Source: JBBTSQ01 sp039795895 (lineage in GTDB: Bacteria; Patescibacteriota; Minisyncoccia; Phycocordibacterales; JBAYGS01). Taken from it: a stretch of DNA of 18,131 bases. The position numbers were made by a program, and so were the translations under genes. The notes under the pieces were generated by a model, which had not been told where the DNA came from, made no database searches, and saw nothing but the letters and a program-made list of their open reading frames with translations. The DNA is taken from positions 1 to 18,131 of the forward strand of contig JBDKKW010000018.1 of NCBI GenBank assembly GCA_039795895.1, read 5' to 3'. Shown here piece by piece: positions 6,383-13,778 of this stretch. The stretch's first letter is position 1. Each line of letters begins with the position of its first letter.

Positions 6383-7999
6383 ATGATAAGCCAGGAAGCT
6401 ATTCAGAAAATACTCGGTATTGATGAGATGGTTTATTTAACCCCAGAAGAAATGGCGGATAAACTTAATATAACCTTCTTTCCCCGAATCGGAAAAAATA
6501 TTAGCAAGGATGCAATTGATTTCTCAGAAAGGCTTAAAAAAGTGTTTGGGGAGCTAAAAGTTAATATCGTTCCATATGAGGATTCTTTGGAAAAGGTGTC
6601 TTGGTTAAATTCACTCAAAAGGACTGTTTTTTTAATACAAAATAACTGGAATTACGTCATCAATAAAGTATCCGGAAGACCATCTGAAATTCCTCGTATT
6701 TCTGTTCGTACATTACCCAGTTTAATACGGCGCAAGCGACTCAAACGAGGTATTTCCATTGTTGTACTTGGAGATCAGCCAACAGGTAATCTTCCAATGG
6801 AGTATATCTATAGTTTTAAGGATAATTCGGTTATCAACATTGTTGACTTTCCCAAACATATCAACAGTACATCTGATTTCGAAAGTCATTTTGATACTGC
6901 AATGGGTATGTTCTCTTACCATATGGCAAATATCATTCTTGCGGTAGATGATACAAAATGGATGCTGTATAATTTTAACGCTTCACATCCAATATATCCG
7001 ATTGACAATACAATCAAGGAACATGTCTTAAAAGCTCTCATCCCCAAGATCGTTGCTCCGATTAGACCCCATAAATTTTCAGAATTTATAATAAAGAAGG
7101 AACATTTTTCGCTAGCAGATCTTGAGCACAAGGAGACCGCTGAAGATTTGATTCTTGGTGCAAAACTATTTGGTCAAACAAAATTATACCCGACAGGAAA
7201 AAAGATTGATCTTTTACCTTTTAGAAATAACTATTATCGCTGGATTGGTAAGATGCACTTAGATAATCGAAACGGGATGAGTTTCGGTTTTTTGGCTCGT
7301 CAAATGGCTGTTCAAATACCAAAAATGACTATTATTCAGGGGGCACAAAAAGAATCTAAGGATTATTTTATAAAGAATGGTCGTATTCATCTAACCATTG
7401 AAATTGCAAATCAGAGTATGTCTTTTGAGTTACCCGATGTGTGGGTACTTAGTCAGAGATCTGGTTCTGATAAAGTAAACATTAATCCTGAAAAAGATCT
7501 GCTCAAGATCGGTCTCTCACATGGAAAGATGATGATTCAAACCCCCGAAGGACTTGAACTGCACGAGGACTATAAACCCTCATTTGATACCAAAGTTATT
7601 CTTGCACATGCCATTGGAAACGTAATTGTCGCGACTATTTCAAAATACCTCAACATAAATAAAGATTTTGTTAATAGACTAGAGACAGTGGGGCTATCCC
7701 TTAGTCATTGGCATGGTTACGTAAACGAAAAATACATCCCCGAAGGGTGGGTGGCTTATGGTAGCAACAATCCACATGTGGCATGCTCATCACCTCAGTC
7801 AGCCATATATGCTCTGGCGGGAAAGCTAGACAGTTTTAAACAGACGGTAACCAAAGAAATGGTATATAATGGTGATATACATATTGAGCCCCATCACGGT
7901 ACAAATATTACCTTTACCTCAATACATGATTTAGCCACTCTTTTTCTTAAGAATCCTGACATGACATCATTAGGAAACAAATATCTTGTGCAAAAATAA
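6383..7999 (+). CDS. unknown protein, 538 aa, paired with a histidine kinase
   Basis: I do not recognise this protein. It has no signal peptide and no clear TM segment, so it is probably cytoplasmic. Visible features: a helical N-terminus (about 1-60), a middle part with alternating strands and helices including GISIVVLGDQPTGN and MANIILAVDDTKWMLYNF, and a C-terminal part rich in histidines and polar residues (SLSHWHGY, NNPHVACSSPQSA, IHIEPHHGTNITF). The C-terminal His clusters could be a metal or ligand site. A leaderless promoter lies just upstream. The stop is 8 nt before a histidine kinase gene, and both this gene and the kinase's sensor half are AT-rich compared with their neighbours, which suggests they came in together. 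It may supply or sense the kinase's signal; this is inference. Confidence 0.85.
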   Translation: MISQEAIQKILGIDEMVYLTPEEMADKLNITFFPRIGKNISKDAIDFSERLKKVFGELKVNIVPYEDSLEKVSWLNSLKRTVFLIQNNWNYVINKVSGRPSEIPRISVRTLPSLIRRKRLKRGISIVVLGDQPTGNLPMEYIYSFKDNSVINIVDFPKHINSTSDFESHFDTAMGMFSYHMANIILAVDDTKWMLYNFNASHPIYPIDNTIKEHVLKALIPKIVAPIRPHKFSEFIIKKEHFSLADLEHKETAEDLILGAKLFGQTKLYPTGKKIDLLPFRNNYYRWIGKMHLDNRNGMSFGFLARQMAVQIPKMTIIQGAQKESKDYFIKNGRIHLTIEIANQSMSFELPDVWVLSQRSGSDKVNINPEKDLLKIGLSHGKMMIQTPEGLELHEDYKPSFDTKVILAHAIGNVIVATISKYLNINKDFVNRLETVGLSLSHWHGYVNEKYIPEGWVAYGSNNPHVACSSPQSAIYALAGKLDSFKQTVTKEMVYNGDIHIEPHHGTNITFTSIHDLATLFLKNPDMTSLGNKYLVQK

Positions 8000-8007
8000 A
8001 TTAACCC

Positions 8008-9636
8008 ATGTTCATTACATTTGATTATTTCAGTATTACACTACTTCTTGGGGGCTTCACGGCACTCTTGTCTGGGATTATCGTATTCCTTCGCAATAGA
8101 TTCCAGTTGGAAAACCAAGCGTGGCTAGCACTAAACGTAAGTTCGGCTGTGTGGAGTTTTGCTTATTTCGCAATGGTGGTCGCACCAAACAAGGAGATTG
8201 CCGTTCTGAGTAATATTATCTTGCACGGCGCAGCAATTTTTATTCCGGTATTTTATTTTTTAATGATTCTTGCTGTAACAAAGACTTACACATTACATCG
8301 CAGATTTCTTTCGGTAATATCTTTCTTGGGAGTATTACTTCTTATTGTAAATCCAACTCATTATTTTGTTAGTGATGTATTTGAAAAGGGGCCATTTCGT
8401 TATGCTCCAGATGCTGGGCCACTGTATGTGTATTTCACTATTTTCTTCTTTGCTATTGTTCTGTATGCACTCTGGATTACATATCAACTACTTCGAAAAG
8501 AGACCAACCCTATTGAAAAAGGTCGATTGCGATCAATAATATTATTTACTATTGCAGGATTTGGTGGCGGTGGCAGTGTTTTCTTTTTAACTTTTAATAT
8601 CAACATCGCACCTTACCCATTAATCCTTTTCTCGCTGTACCCAGTAATTAGCGGTTATGCGATATTTAAATACCAACTCTTTGATACAAAAGTAATTACA
8701 ACTCAACTCGTTACTTTTGCCTTGTGGATGTTTATCCTTATCCGCACACTTCTCGCAGATACACTTAAGGAGCAGTTGATTAACGGTGGACTTCTCCTTA
8801 TTACAATTATATTTGGAATGTTTTTGATTCGCAGTGTGCTCCGTGAGGTGAAAACCCGCGAGAAGATTGAAGAACTTGCGAAAAATTTGGAAAAGACAAA
8901 CAAGGATTTGGAGGGGGCAAATGCGCGATTGCAGGAGCTCGATCAGCTCAAGAGCGAATTCGTTTCGCTTGCAACCCACCAGATTCGTGGACCACTGACT
9001 GCCATCAAAGGCTACGCTTCGCTCATTGTGGAAGGGGATTACGGCAAGGTATCTGCTGGGGTCAAAGAGGCGGTCAACACGATTCTCCACTCAGCACAGT
9101 CGCTTGTGGTGGTGGTCGGCGACTTCCTCGATGTGTCTCGTATCGAGCAAGGTAGAATGAAATATGATTTTAAAATATTCGATTTGAAGGGGTTGGTGCA
9201 GGAGGTGGTGTCTGAGCTCAAGCCAAATCTCGACCGCAACAAGCTCGACCTCTCTGTCTCGATCGACCAGAACACTGAATTCCTCGTTGATGCCGACCGG
9301 GTCAAAATCAAGCAGGTTATTGCCAACATTTTCGACAACTCAATCAAATACACGCCGAAAGGCTCGATTGCTATTTCTCTCACTAAAAATAATGGCAAAA
9401 TCCTTTTTGCAATCAAAGATACCGGCATAGGTATTCACAAAGATACGATTCCAAAACTCTTTGCTAAATTTAGTCGTGCCAAGGATGCCAATGAGACCAA
9501 CATTATCGGCACCGGCCTCGGCCTCTATCTCGCCCGAGAACTTATCAAAGGCCACAACGGCCGTGTCTGGGCAGAATCCGAAGGTCAGGGTAAAGGCTCA
9601 CAATTCTACATCGAGCTCAATGAAGCCGAGGGGTAA
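8008..9636 (+). CDS. membrane sensor histidine kinase with multi-TM sensor
   Basis: A 542-residue sensor kinase that autophosphorylates on His and would pass the phosphate to a response regulator. The N-terminal part (about 1-280) has seven or eight hydrophobic segments, like 7TM-type kinase sensor modules. A coiled coil follows (REKIEELAKNLEKTNKDLEG). The HisKA domain holds H324 in LATHQIRGPLTAIKGY. The ATPase domain has the N-box at N440 (NIFDNSIKYTP), the G1 box at D471 (DTGIGI), an F box (FAKFSRA) and the G2 box at G501 (GTGLGLYLAREL). All catalytic motifs are intact. No response regulator is in the window. Base composition shifts near 8930: a sample line in the sensor part (8221-8280) is 33% GC and one in the kinase part (9241-9300) is 55%. 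Confidence 0.95.
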   Translation: MFITFDYFSITLLLGGFTALLSGIIVFLRNRFQLENQAWLALNVSSAVWSFAYFAMVVAPNKEIAVLSNIILHGAAIFIPVFYFLMILAVTKTYTLHRRFLSVISFLGVLLLIVNPTHYFVSDVFEKGPFRYAPDAGPLYVYFTIFFFAIVLYALWITYQLLRKETNPIEKGRLRSIILFTIAGFGGGGSVFFLTFNINIAPYPLILFSLYPVISGYAIFKYQLFDTKVITTQLVTFALWMFILIRTLLADTLKEQLINGGLLLITIIFGMFLIRSVLREVKTREKIEELAKNLEKTNKDLEGANARLQELDQLKSEFVSLATHQIRGPLTAIKGYASLIVEGDYGKVSAGVKEAVNTILHSAQSLVVVVGDFLDVSRIEQGRMKYDFKIFDLKGLVQEVVSELKPNLDRNKLDLSVSIDQNTEFLVDADRVKIKQVIANIFDNSIKYTPKGSIAISLTKNNGKILFAIKDTGIGIHKDTIPKLFAKFSRAKDANETNIIGTGLGLYLARELIKGHNGRVWAESEGQGKGSQFYIELNEAEG

Positions 9637-9641
9637 AAGAA

Positions 9642-9670
9642 AAAGAGGTCTCAGTTTGAGACCTCTTTGC
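9642..9670. terminator. bidirectional terminator between convergent genes
   Basis: A perfect 12-bp stem (9642-9653 with 9657-9668, loop GTT) with A-rich left and T-rich right flanks. It lies between the kinase (plus) and the methyltransferase fusion (minus), so it can stop transcription from both sides. Confidence 0.85.
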
Positions 9671-9689
9671 GTATTTACAGAAAAAGGAA

Positions 9690-10823
9690 CTACATTGGCT
9701 TTTCACCAGTCACCAAGATGTACGCTCCCGTACCCGATTCTAACAAGGTTCGCTCGATCTTGGCCACAGCGGTCTGCACTTCTGGCTGATTTTCAAACAA
9801 ATCATTGGGAAGAATCGGGCTCAGTGTTGGATAAGTTAATACACTCGAGATATCAAGTGCGCCACTAAACACTTGGCGTACCTCTTCCACGCTGTATGGC
9901 CTTGCATACACCGACAACACCTTGTCGTCATAATGCACATCAAGGCAGTTTTTATGCGGATTTATTTCCGCAGCCAATGCAACGGGCCACGGCATAAAAT
10001 CCCAGCGATAGAGGAGCGCCTCTCGATTGTAGAACGAACAGAGGAATCGACCACCCGGCTTAAGAACCCGTTTAATTTCCAGAATTACTGTCTGAATATT
10101 TCGGATATCACTAGCCGTCCCAAGACTCATTGCTACAAATGAGACTGAGTTGTCCTGATTCGGTAGACCATTTTCAATGTCCACCACCTCAAAGCTCAGA
10201 TCCAAGGATGCTGCAGTGTGCTCTTTGGACCGAGCCACTGCGATCATTTCGGGGCTGATGTCATAGCCGACTACTTTTTTGAAGTGTCCCGCCAAGATAC
10301 GTGTCAGAGTGCCCGTCGCACACCCAAGATCAAGAGCAACATCTGTATTGGACAACTTTGCAATCTCAGCTTTGATAATTTCAATCTCAAAATCGAGATA
10401 GGTACGCGTGGCAAAAAACGCTGTTGCGTAAGAATCGTTATATGTCTTTGATTCTTCAGCGGCCAACAACAGTAGGTTCTCCCTCAAGACACGGTAGTCA
10501 TCTTCTTCAGTGGCTACCTCTGTGGCTGGAATACCTACAGATGCTTGTAATTGGATCATCTGTTGTTTACACGACTCACCGATAATGAGGTAAAAAATCG
10601 CTTCAGCGAAATGAGGATTCATTTTGTGGGCTATTGCCCATTCACGAAACTCAGCGAGTCGACTATCCTCAACATCTGATCGGAAGATAGTCTGTTTTTC
10701 CTTGATTTTGAAAGCTCCGACCTGAAGCGCTAAGTCCATCCGACGCTTCAGAAGCGCCAAGATAAGCATGTCTATCTTTTTTAAACGCTTTCCTAATTCC
10801 TTAAGGTCCAGAAGTGTTTGCAT
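9690..10823 (-). CDS. chorismate-mutase-like (AroQ) domain fused to a class I SAM methyltransferase
   Basis: A 377-residue two-domain protein. Residues 1-90 align without gaps to the E. coli PheA chorismate mutase domain as I remember it: R28, K39, E52, S84 and Q88 are in place, but the substrate-binding arginines R11 and R51 are Gly and Val, and D48 is Arg. The domain may therefore bind a different ligand or only dimerise. After a linker (about 95-130), a Rossmann methyltransferase follows with motif I D165-L-G-C-A-T-G171, an acidic residue at D188 (VVGYDIS) for the SAM ribose, and KRVLKPGGRFLCSF typical of Methyltransf_11. The start ATG is preceded by AGGG. It has its own promoter and a leader hairpin. 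It borders tRNA-Trp and a TrpD-like gene, hinting at aromatic or chorismate-derived chemistry; the substrate is unknown. Confidence 0.85.
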   Translation of the reverse strand: MQTLLDLKELGKRLKKIDMLILALLKRRMDLALQVGAFKIKEKQTIFRSDVEDSRLAEFREWAIAHKMNPHFAEAIFYLIIGESCKQQMIQLQASVGIPATEVATEEDDYRVLRENLLLLAAEESKTYNDSYATAFFATRTYLDFEIEIIKAEIAKLSNTDVALDLGCATGTLTRILAGHFKKVVGYDISPEMIAVARSKEHTAASLDLSFEVVDIENGLPNQDNSVSFVAMSLGTASDIRNIQTVILEIKRVLKPGGRFLCSFYNREALLYRWDFMPWPVALAAEINPHKNCLDVHYDDKVLSVYARPYSVEEVRQVFSGALDISSVLTYPTLSPILPNDLFENQPEVQTAVAKIERTLLESGTGAYILVTGEKPM

Positions 10824-10848
10824 AGTTAAACCCTATGTTTAGCTAGAG

Positions 10849-10867
10849 ACAGCACACTAAGTGCTGT
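10849..10867 (-). other. leader hairpin upstream of the methyltransferase fusion gene
   Basis: A perfect 7-bp inverted repeat (ACAGCAC 10849-10855, GTGCTGT 10861-10867, 5-nt loop) lies in the roughly 70-nt leader of the minus-strand gene. It has no T-tract on the minus strand and no Trp codons around it. It might be an operator or an RNA structure. Confidence 0.4.
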
Positions 10868-10902
10868 GTTCTAATGATTTTTTGTCAAGGTTTCCGTCTA
10901 AT

Positions 10903-10930
10903 AGCGTAGCACAACCCGGCTTCAGGTCAA
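10903..10930 (-). promoter_or_regulatory. promoter of the methyltransferase fusion gene
   Basis: On the minus strand: TTGACC (10930-10925), a 16-nt spacer ending TTGTGC, then TACGCT (10908-10903), an extended -10. The tRNA-Trp promoter has nearly the same spacer end (GTTGTGC before its -10). Confidence 0.55.
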
Positions 10931-10950
10931 AGAGTTGACTAAAGTGAAAA

Positions 10951-10986
10951 GAAAAATCCCCACAAGCGGTTGAACGCAAGTGGGGA
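10951..10986 (-). terminator. terminator of tRNA-Trp
   Basis: On the minus strand a CCCCAC...GTGGGG hairpin (with two T-T mismatches, then GCG/CGC) is followed by ATTTTTC. It begins a few nt after the CCA end of the tRNA. Confidence 0.75.
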
Positions 10987-10991
10987 AAGGA

Positions 10992-11067
10992 TGGCAGGCA
11001 CGGAGAGAATCGAACTCACGACCATCGGTTTTGGAGACCGTTGCTCTACCAACTGAGCTACGTGCCT
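10992..11067 (-). tRNA. tRNA-Trp (anticodon CCA)
   Basis: A 76-nt cloverleaf on the minus strand. The acceptor stem AGGCACG pairs with CGTGCCT and is followed by discriminator G73 and an encoded CCA. The D arm is GCTC...GAGC. The anticodon loop is CTCCAAA, giving anticodon CCA with T33 and A37; stem positions 28-31 pair, and 27-43 is an A-A mismatch. The T loop TTCGATT is canonical. G73 is the usual bacterial identity base for Trp. It is divergent from, and promoter-adjacent to, the T-box leader. Confidence 0.96.
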
Positions 11068-11093
11068 ACCCAAAGATCAAAATCGCTCTGTCC

Positions 11094-11122
11094 AATCTAG
11101 CACAACAGATAAAGTAAGGCAA
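11094..11122 (-). promoter_or_regulatory. promoter of tRNA-Trp
   Basis: On the minus strand: TTGCCT (11122-11117), a 17-nt spacer ending TTGTGC, then TAGATT (11099-11094). Its -35 box lies only 3 bp from the -35 box of the divergent T-box promoter. Confidence 0.65.
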
Positions 11123-11125
11123 GTA

Positions 11126-11154
11126 TTGACAGAACAAATCATTTAGACTATTCT
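11126..11154 (+). promoter_or_regulatory. promoter of the T-box leader
   Basis: A consensus TTGACA (11126-11131), an exact 17-nt spacer and TATTCT (11149-11154). Transcription would begin near 11160, giving a leader of about 330 nt. Confidence 0.8.
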
Positions 11155-11159
11155 ACCTA

Positions 11160-11427
11160 CCAGACAATACTTTTGATTCAGGTCCTCAGAGATAGTCCTA
11201 AAACGGCTTATTTACTGGGGATTGGGCCTGAGTCGCTACTATTTAAGTAGCAAAGTGATGGATGCGTCAGTGTCCATTCGGCTTCCTCCGTAATCATAGG
11301 ATAATCAATTACTAAATCTGTGTTGATGAGCGGTTGCATGCGAGTGTGTGCGACAAATAAGGTGGTATCGCGGAGAATCCCGCCCTTATAGTACAAACAA
11401 GTGTTTGTGTTATGAGGGCGGGATTTT
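11160..11427 (+). promoter_or_regulatory. transcriptional T-box riboswitch (tRNA-sensing leader), probably Trp-specific
   Basis: A T-box leader senses uncharged tRNA and lets transcription continue. The antiterminator is textbook: AATAAGGTGGTATCGCGG at 11356-11373, where ATAAGG (11357-11362) pairs with CCTTAT (11384-11389) around the seven-base bulge TGGTATC, and GCGG (11370-11373) pairs with CCGC (11380-11383). It excludes a 23-bp terminator. Upstream helices: a 10-bp stem ATTCAGGTCC (11176-11185) with GGGCCTGAGT (11224-11233), likely a short Stem I; a 6-bp hairpin at 11235-11251; a hairpin at 11257-11278; and a Stem III-like hairpin, GTTGCAT (11333-11339) with GTGCGAC (11348-11354). A candidate Trp specifier codon TGG lies at 11216-11218 on the 3' side of Stem I. 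The bulge's TGGT would pair with tRNA ACCA, or with the GCCA end of tRNA-Trp through a G-T wobble. The T-box is firm; the amino acid assignment is inferred. Confidence 0.85.
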
Positions 11428-11430
11428 GTT
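11376..11430 (+). terminator. T-box attenuator terminator
   Basis: An uninterrupted 23-bp hairpin (11376-11398 with 11403-11425, loop AAGT, including three G-T pairs) followed by a TTTTGTTT tract. Its left arm overlaps the right arm of the antiterminator at 11376-11389, so the two folds exclude each other. An ATG at 11412 falls inside the right arm and is not a credible start. Confidence 0.92.
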
Positions 11431-11489
11431 TACCCAAACAACATTGTCCGCACAACCAAAAGTTCTTTACAACCCCAAGGAAAATCATT

Positions 11490-12860
11490 ATGAAACCTGT
11501 ATCGATAATTAAATTGACTGGTCACAAGCGCGAAAAACAAGAGGCCCGTGAGCTTCTCGCTCGAGAAAATTATTCTCCCTTGCGTGTCACTGCACCACAC
11601 CAAGCCCTCATTACCCAGCTTCCTCAAAATTCTGTCCGGGTACTTGATCGAAAGGTTAAGTCGGGTAAACACCTTAGCTTTGATGAGGCGTTTTGTGGGA
11701 TGTGTATTGTCCTAGCAGCAACAAACCAGAGAGTGTTCGAGATTGTTGCGTCGCAATATGAGAAGGCGGGTATTCCTTTCTCTCATGAATACGCACTAAC
11801 CTCTGGTACCGCGTTTATGCAATTGATGGCCGTTAAGGAATCATTGCTTCATCTCACCGAAGAGGAGATTGCGGGAATGGTCGCTGCGTCAATGATGGAT
11901 ATTGTTGTGCGCTTCGAATGGCCGGAAGTAATTGAGATGTGTGGCATGGGAGGTGATATTGGTTTTGGTCGCAATGGATCAATCTCAAAGACAATCAATG
12001 TCTCCACACTTAGTTCATTTGTCCTTTCAGGACTTGGACTACCTATCATTAAACACGGCTCATATGCAAACACATCTGCGGTTGGTAGTACTGAGGCGAT
12101 TGAACAGTTGGGTGCCAACGTTACTTTAACCAACCGTCACGAAGTAGAAGGTTTGTTTAAAAAAGGAGGGTTCGCTTATCTCGACGCACATTGGTGCAAG
12201 ACGATACACGATCTTTCCCATCTCCTGATGATGGAAACCGTTAATCACATCATTGGGCCCATGACCCCACCGATTAGCCCTCAAACAGTGTTAACGAAAG
12301 TGATGGGGGTGAATGAAAAAGTGCATCCCGAAACTATCGTGCGCGCGTACAACATCCTCAACCAAAAAGGACTTGTATCCGTTGGTGGCATTGTTGTGGT
12401 GGCGGGATTATCTCAGTATATTGCTGGTGATTTGGGAAGTCGCGAAGTAATTCGTTCCATGACGATTATGGACGAGCTTTCTCCTTATGGTTCAGTCATC
12501 GCTCTAGGTTTCGGTGGTCATTTCTTGGGAAATGTTCAAGTTAGTCCAACGGACTTTGGGGTGACTCTTAATCCGGACGAAATCAAGGTGTCCAACGATA
12601 AAAGCAGTATCTCATCTGCTAATGAATCGGCCCTCTCTGGGAAAAATCTTCCTCTGGCACGATACCTGGCAATGAATGCCGCTCTTGGATTATTTGCACA
12701 CACCGATCTCTCTCGGGATATGCCTAGAGATAAAGGTTGGGTACTTGAAAGACTTATGTCCCACACACGCACATGTCTTAATAGTATCGCCTCGGGTGAT
12801 GCTCACCGAGCATGCACGCGGTTTGTGACAACGAGCAGGGAATACGCTCCCTCGAAGTGA
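11490..12860 (+). CDS. anthranilate phosphoribosyltransferase (TrpD)-like protein under T-box control
   Basis: A 456-residue protein of the TrpD/nucleoside phosphorylase-like fold. TrpD attaches phosphoribosyl from PRPP to anthranilate in Trp synthesis. Visible motifs: the PRPP loop G152-M-G-G-D156 (GTGGD in TrpD), N170-V-S-T173, K188-H-G-S191 (KHGN in TrpD), a GPMTPPISPQT segment matching the GPL-NP loop, and LAMNAALGLF (NAA 396-398). Differences: Asn to Ser in KHGN, no clear Mg-binding DE pair at the expected place, and no clear Arg of the anthranilate site. It is about 110 residues longer than usual, with extra sequence before the PRPP loop. I chose the ATG at 11490: it has AAGGA about 8 nt upstream and lies after the attenuator. 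The gene ends at its own terminator. Ligand may differ from anthranilate. Confidence 0.8.
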   Translation: MKPVSIIKLTGHKREKQEARELLARENYSPLRVTAPHQALITQLPQNSVRVLDRKVKSGKHLSFDEAFCGMCIVLAATNQRVFEIVASQYEKAGIPFSHEYALTSGTAFMQLMAVKESLLHLTEEEIAGMVAASMMDIVVRFEWPEVIEMCGMGGDIGFGRNGSISKTINVSTLSSFVLSGLGLPIIKHGSYANTSAVGSTEAIEQLGANVTLTNRHEVEGLFKKGGFAYLDAHWCKTIHDLSHLLMMETVNHIIGPMTPPISPQTVLTKVMGVNEKVHPETIVRAYNILNQKGLVSVGGIVVVAGLSQYIAGDLGSREVIRSMTIMDELSPYGSVIALGFGGHFLGNVQVSPTDFGVTLNPDEIKVSNDKSSISSANESALSGKNLPLARYLAMNAALGLFAHTDLSRDMPRDKGWVLERLMSHTRTCLNSIASGDAHRACTRFVTTSREYAPSK

Positions 12861-12866
12861 TAACGC

Positions 12867-12898
12867 AACGGTAATCTCGTAAAGAGATTACCGTTTTT
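12867..12898 (+). terminator. terminator of the TrpD-like gene
   Basis: A perfect 12-bp stem (12867-12878 with 12884-12895, loop GTAAA) followed by five T. It separates this gene from the BtpA-like gene, so the T-box does not obviously control the latter. Confidence 0.9.
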
Positions 12899-12918
12899 CT
12901 TTTTAAAAAAAGCTGTAC

Positions 12919-12947
12919 TTTATATAACAAAAATGCATAATTATACA
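12919..12947 (+). promoter_or_regulatory. promoter of the BtpA-like gene (leaderless)
   Basis: TTTATA (12919-12924), a 17-nt spacer and TATACA (12942-12947), five nt before the ATG at 12953. The predicted start of transcription coincides with the start codon. Confidence 0.5.
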
Positions 12948-12952
12948 TATCT

Positions 12953-13777
12953 ATGTTGGAAATATTTCGTACCATTTTTAATAAAGAGCGAGGCATAGTG
13001 ATTGGAGCAATTCACTTACCACCACTTCCAGATTATCCTGATTTCCCAGGTTTTGATGTGGCGATCGAAAACGCGATCCGAGACCTTAAAGCATTTGAAG
13101 GGGGGGGAGTTGATGCAGTTATTCTTGAGAATAACTATGACATACCTCATTATGAATTTGTCTCAAAATCAACGGCTGATGCAATGCTCCTTGTTGCTCA
13201 AAAATTACAAGAAGTAGCTAAAGTCCCTATCGGATTAAGTGTCCTTTGGAATGACTACAAAACTGCCTTAACTATTGCCAAAAAACTCTCACTTCCTTTT
13301 GTTCGAATTCCTGTATTTGTGGATACGGTTGAGACGTCGTACGGTATCATCAAAGAAGGAGCAGACAGTATTATCGATTTTCAAAATAGGATTGGAGCAC
13401 AAGATGTTCTACTTTTTACAGATATTCATGTAAAACATTCAAAAATACTCTCACCTTACTCACTTGAAGAATCTGCCCGAAGAGCCATCCAAAAGGGGAG
13501 TGGTGGGTTAATTATTACGGGTAAATGGACGGGGGATGCACCCGATTACAAAGATCTTGATCTCGTAAGGAATACTGTCGGGGAATTTCCGATTATTTGT
13601 GGTAGTGGTGCGAATACTAAAAATATAAAAGAAATATCACGATATACAAATGCCGTAATTGTGAGTACCGCTTTAAAAACAAGCGAAGTGGATACAAAGG
13701 AGGTAAATCTTAAGCCGTATCAGGCGCGCATTGATTCTGTGTTGGTCAAAAAATTTGTAGCACAAATTAACAAATAA
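12953..13777 (+). CDS. BtpA/SgcQ-family TIM-barrel protein
   Basis: A 274-residue member of the BtpA family (COG0434), a (beta/alpha)8 barrel of the ribulose-phosphate-binding clan that also includes TrpC, TrpF and TrpA. The N-terminal strand IVIGAIHLPPLPDYP is the family hallmark (IGMVHLPPLPG in others). FEGGGVDAVILENN, VPIGLSVLWNDYKTAL, GSGGLIITGKWTGD and FPIICGSGANTKNI follow, and the phosphate-site region is AVIVSTALK. Cyanobacterial BtpA affects photosystem I accumulation, but most family members have no known reaction, and none can be assigned here. Start ATG at 12953 by promoter position and family N-terminus. The neighbouring TrpD-like enzyme makes a phosphoribosyl-type substrate for this barrel conceivable; this is a guess. 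Confidence 0.88.
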   Translation: MLEIFRTIFNKERGIVIGAIHLPPLPDYPDFPGFDVAIENAIRDLKAFEGGGVDAVILENNYDIPHYEFVSKSTADAMLLVAQKLQEVAKVPIGLSVLWNDYKTALTIAKKLSLPFVRIPVFVDTVETSYGIIKEGADSIIDFQNRIGAQDVLLFTDIHVKHSKILSPYSLEESARRAIQKGSGGLIITGKWTGDAPDYKDLDLVRNTVGEFPIICGSGANTKNIKEISRYTNAVIVSTALKTSEVDTKEVNLKPYQARIDSVLVKKFVAQINK

Positions 13778-13778
13778 A

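Noticed and set aside
9461..9868. A plus-strand ORF overlapping the end of the kinase and the methyltransferase gene
   Set aside because: It crosses a bidirectional terminator and is out of frame with both well-supported genes.
11412..11489. An in-frame ATG at 11412 that would extend the TrpD-like protein by 26 residues
   Set aside because: It lies in the right arm of the T-box terminator and has no Shine-Dalgarno; the ATG at 11490 has AAGGA at good spacing.
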